Assembly: GCA_020848075.1 (NCBI GenBank)
Contig: JADLAV010000005.1
Span: 62,001-126,000 of the forward strand
Length of the DNA stretch: 64,000 nt
Direction: 5' to 3'
Source: Burkholderiales bacterium
GTDB lineage: Bacteria > Pseudomonadota > Gammaproteobacteria > Burkholderiales > SG8-39
Shown: positions 61,384 through 64,000 of the stretch, piece by piece
Position numbering within the stretch: position 1 is the first letter of the stretch
Layout: every line of letters begins with the position of its first letter
Program-made: the position numbers and the translations under genes
The notes under the pieces: generated by a model
What the model saw: the letters and a program-made list of their open reading frames with translations, nothing else
Told to the model about the DNA's origin: nothing
Database searches by the model: none

Positions 61384-63000
61384 ATGTTGAGCCGATTGCT
61401 CGCCGGATGGGCAGGCCGCCGCCGGCGCGGTCCACGGGTACCCGTCGGCGAAGGCGTCGAGGCCCTTCTCGCCGAGGGCGTCGCTCTGCACCGGAGCGAC
61501 CGTCTGGCGGACGCCGAGCGGTGCTACCTCCAGGTCCTTACCAAGGATCCGCAGAATGCCGACGCCTTGAATCTGCTTGGCGCGATTGCCCAGGCCCGGC
61601 TCGAGTATGACAGCGCGCTCGACTATTTCCAGGCGGCGCTCGGACTGAGCCCCGCGCAGCCGCTCTTTGTCCAGAATCTGGGGCTTGCGCTCGGCGATCT
61701 CGGGCGGCTCGACGAGGCGCTCGCGGCCTTGCGGCGCGCGCACGCGCTCGATCCAGGGAACGAGCGAATCGAGGCGAACCTGCTCTTTCTGCTGCGCGTG
61801 CATCCGGCGGTCGAGGAAGCGGAATGCTTTCGAGCCCATCGGGCGTGGGCTGCCCGCCATGACCAGCCATCGGCGCGCCTCCCTCCGGTCGTCGGGCGTT
61901 GCACGCAGCCGGAGCGCCGCCTGCGACTCGCGTACGTGTCAGGAGACCTTCGCGCGCACGCCGTCGCCGCGTTCCTCGAGCCCCTGTTCGAGCGCCGCGA
62001 CCGGTCGGCGTTCGAGCTCTTTTGCTATCGCACCCTGAACAAGCAGGACGCGGAGACGGAGCGGTTTCGTGCCCTCGCCGATCACTGGCACGACGTCTTC
62101 GATCTCTCCGACGAGGCATTCGCGAACCTCGTGCGTGGCCATGAGATCGATATCCTCGTCGACCTGGCCGGAATTACGCGTGGCCACCGTGCGTCCGCCC
62201 TGGCGCTCAAGCCAGCTCCGGTGCAGATCGGCTACCTCGGTTATCTCGGGAGCACGGGAATGCCGGCGATGGATTACCGCATCACCGATGCCCTGGCCGA
62301 TCCGCCCGGACACAGCGAGCGGTTTCACACCGAGCGGCTGCTGCGACTGCCGAGGGCGCAATGGGCGTTTGCGCCGCATCCCGAAATGCCCGAACCCTCG
62401 CTCGAGAGCGGCGTCGCAGGGATCGCGTTCGGATCGTTTCACCGCCTCGCGAAGCTGCATGCCGCTCAGCTGGCATTGTGGGCCGAGCTCCTCGAGCAGG
62501 TTCCCGGTTCGCGGCTCGAGGTCGTGGACGTTCCGGGCGACGAAGTGCGCGAGCGCGTTCTCGCGCCCTTTCGAGAGCGGGGCATTGCTCCGGAGCGGGT
62601 CGGCACCCACGGGCGGCTCGAACGTGATCGCTATTGGGAGCTCATGCGGCGGACGGATATCGCGCTGGACGCTTACCCATACAACGGCGGTGCGTCCACG
62701 TGCGAGGCCCTGTGGATGGGCGTTCCGGTCGTCACACGGGTCGGCCGTCACGGGTTCTCGCGATCGGGTGCGAGCATTCTCGGCGTCCTCGGTCTGGAGG
62801 ATCTCGTCGCGTCGAGCGACGCCGATTATCTCGAAATCGCCGCAGCGCTTGCCGCGGACTCGCCGCGCCGCGCCGCCCTGTGCGCTACACTGCGCGACCG
62901 CATGCGCGCCTCCCCGCTTCTGGACGTACGAGGGCTTGCCCGCGAGCTCGAGCAGGCGTATCGCCAGGCTTGGCGCGAGTACTGCGCATCCCACCCTTGA
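61384..63000 (+). CDS. TPR O-GlcNAc-transferase-like glycosyltransferase (family 41)
   Basis: A 538-residue soluble enzyme: TPR repeats (about residues 25-150; ERCYLQVLTKDPQNADALNLLGAIAQ-type units) and a GT41 catalytic domain with RLRLAYVSGDLRAHAVA, EIDILVDLAGITRGHR, PVQIGYLGYLGSTGMPAMDY, IAFGSFHRLAKL and YNGGASTCEALWMGVPVVT. In bacteria such enzymes add sugar to proteins, including adhesins and pilins. Immediately after pilA, the pilin is the best guess for a substrate (inference). Confidence 0.88.
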   Translation: MLSRLLAGWAGRRRRGPRVPVGEGVEALLAEGVALHRSDRLADAERCYLQVLTKDPQNADALNLLGAIAQARLEYDSALDYFQAALGLSPAQPLFVQNLGLALGDLGRLDEALAALRRAHALDPGNERIEANLLFLLRVHPAVEEAECFRAHRAWAARHDQPSARLPPVVGRCTQPERRLRLAYVSGDLRAHAVAAFLEPLFERRDRSAFELFCYRTLNKQDAETERFRALADHWHDVFDLSDEAFANLVRGHEIDILVDLAGITRGHRASALALKPAPVQIGYLGYLGSTGMPAMDYRITDALADPPGHSERFHTERLLRLPRAQWAFAPHPEMPEPSLESGVAGIAFGSFHRLAKLHAAQLALWAELLEQVPGSRLEVVDVPGDEVRERVLAPFRERGIAPERVGTHGRLERDRYWELMRRTDIALDAYPYNGGASTCEALWMGVPVVTRVGRHGFSRSGASILGVLGLEDLVASSDADYLEIAAALAADSPRRAALCATLRDRMRASPLLDVRGLARELEQAYRQAWREYCASHP

Positions 63001-63158
63001 GCGCCGGGAGGTGTGGCATCGTTGACTGCGCGGGACTGCCAGACGGGATCCCCGGCGACGCACGGCGGCGACGCGTGAGGGATCGGGGCACGTGCGCCTC
63101 TCTCTGCCGCCCGACTCGTGGGCGTGGCGCGCGCGCCGGCTGAGAGAACTCGAGCCGT

Positions 63159-64000
63159 ATGCTGGACAGACTCTTTTCGCGACGAGGCGCCTGGGCACAG
63201 GGCGGCGGGGCGCGCCGGACGGGCGCCGAGAGCCGGTTCCTTGCGTTCGTCACGGCCAGCGGGGAGATGCAGCGGGTCGACGCGGGCGTGCGCCTGTACG
63301 CGCCGCTAGCGAGCGATCGGCTGCGCATGCTGATTCCCGCCGAGCAACTTGCTCGCCTGCTCCCGGTCTATCTCGTGCCGCTCCCCCTGTTCCTCGGCGA
63401 TCCGCAGATCGGCACACTCGGGACGCCGGCCGCGATAGTCCTTGCAAAGCTGTCCGTCGGGCTGGTCGCGGCGAATCCGGGACCGCTGCGGGCGCTCATC
63501 GACGTGCTCGACTGCGCTCCGGAGCTTCCGGTATTCGCCGATCTGTCCGACAACTATGCGTCGCTCGCGACCGTGCTCGGCAACGCGTTCCTTGCCGAGT
63601 ACCAGGAGGGTCTTGCCAGCCATTGCCGGCTGATCGTGCCCTGCGCGGAGCTCGAGCGCCAGCTCGCCCCGTACGCGAAGCGGGGCATCCACCTCATCGA
63701 AGATCCCTACGAAAGCGCAACCGCGCAGCCGGTGCGTATGCGACCGGGCGAGACGCTCCGGCTCTGCTGGTTCGGCAATCTGGGCAAGCCCAATTTCCGC
63801 CTGCTCGAGGCCACGATCCTGGGGGTTGCGGCGCATCTGGCGCCGCGCGTTCGATCGATCGATCTCGCGCTTGTGTGCGGGCCCACGGGCGAGACTCTTG
63901 CGGCGGGACTACAGGCCCGGCTGACCGGTCTCCACGCAGGGTTCGGGCTTCGCCACGTTCCGTGGTCGCTGGACGCGATGGCGGCGGCGCTGGCCGCCGC
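63159..64000 (+). CDS. Putative glycosyltransferase, N-terminal part (cut by window end)
   Basis: From ATG 63159 the frame is open to the end of the window (280 codons). It contains PVYLVPLPLFLGDP, VFADLSDNYASL, IVPCAELERQLAPY, LIEDPYE, CWFGNLGKPNF and LVCGPTGET, a pattern like GT-B glycosyltransferases such as family 4 proteins (a middle WFG segment before a second Rossmann domain). The C-terminal half is outside. It continues the pilin-glycosylation block. Confidence 0.68.
   Translation, partial: MLDRLFSRRGAWAQGGGARRTGAESRFLAFVTASGEMQRVDAGVRLYAPLASDRLRMLIPAEQLARLLPVYLVPLPLFLGDPQIGTLGTPAAIVLAKLSVGLVAANPGPLRALIDVLDCAPELPVFADLSDNYASLATVLGNAFLAEYQEGLASHCRLIVPCAELERQLAPYAKRGIHLIEDPYESATAQPVRMRPGETLRLCWFGNLGKPNFRLLEATILGVAAHLAPRVRSIDLALVCGPTGETLAAGLQARLTGLHAGFGLRHVPWSLDAMAAALAA

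Overview
The window is GC-rich, gene-dense bacterial DNA. It looks like a betaproteobacterium, probably Burkholderiales- or Rhodocyclales-like. The evidence is beta-type SucC/SucD sequences, a tripartite tricarboxylate transporter, a TRAP transporter, a CHASE2 signalling protein, and a type IV pilin with a sigma-54 promoter. An Fe(II)/2-oxoglutarate dioxygenase shows that the cell uses O2, while FNR-type promoter boxes suggest oxygen- or redox-dependent control. This assignment is inference from protein style, since there is no rRNA here.

Layout. (1) 1-4870: the 5' part of glycerol kinase (minus strand), a DUF2889 gene, sucCD and a Tat/lipoprotein hydrolase. (2) 4935-9630: an NAD-linked molybdenum formate dehydrogenase (fused FdsGB-type subunit plus FdsA-type subunit). 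(3) 9744-25237: a corrinoid C1 island. It holds a divergent PanB homologue, a GntR regulator, a CmuA-like fusion of a URO-D-type methyltransferase with a cobalamin domain, a TRAP transporter, a flavoprotein, a free corrinoid protein, a second URO-D-type methyltransferase, a DHPS-fold methyl-THF methyltransferase, a RACo-type corrinoid activator, a MetV-MetF fusion and a DUF1638 protein. (4) 25327-31678: a PhyH-family dioxygenase, an APH-fold kinase overlapping a divergent enolase, formate-THF ligase, TerC and a universal stress protein. (5) 31751-40739: TctCBA, a cytidylate-kinase-like/BON protein, a Crp/Fnr regulator, oxalyl-CoA decarboxylase, formyl-CoA transferase and an ALDH1L-like formyl-THF hydrolase/transferase. 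(6) 41257-52677: a signalling block with CHASE2-Ser/Thr kinase, PP2C phosphatase, FHA protein, the wreck of an adenylate cyclase, a metallo-beta-lactamase phosphodiesterase, a cNMP/rhodanese protein, a GAF-GspE ATPase and a GAF/HD-GYP protein. (7) 52820-64000: pilin PilA among TPR glycosyltransferase-like genes.

How it fits together (inference). An unknown methylated substrate would be demethylated by the URO-D-type enzymes onto a corrinoid and passed to THF. MetF would oxidise methyl-THF to methylene-THF. FolD, which is not in the window, would give formyl-THF; Fhs or the formyl-THF hydrolase would release formate; and formate dehydrogenase would oxidise it to CO2 with NADH. Oxalate feeds the same formate pool through Frc/Oxc. 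The modules are linked by a common promoter element: TTGAY-N4-RTCAA boxes lie before fdh, the corrinoid operon, fhs, tctC and oxc, with weaker copies before sucC and the CmuA-like gene. In four of them the box centre is exactly 30.5 bp upstream of the -10 hexamer. The Crp/Fnr protein encoded at 35866-36501 has the ExxSR recognition helix that reads such boxes. A second element, an 11-bp-period direct repeat, overlaps the promoters of the PanB-like gene, the CmuA-like gene and the corrinoid operon, and is a candidate operator for the local GntR protein.

The demethylase island, with its methyl-donor substrate unknown and with divergent PanB and enolase paralogues, is the best candidate for an undescribed system. 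No tRNA, rRNA, CRISPR array or insertion sequence was recognised.
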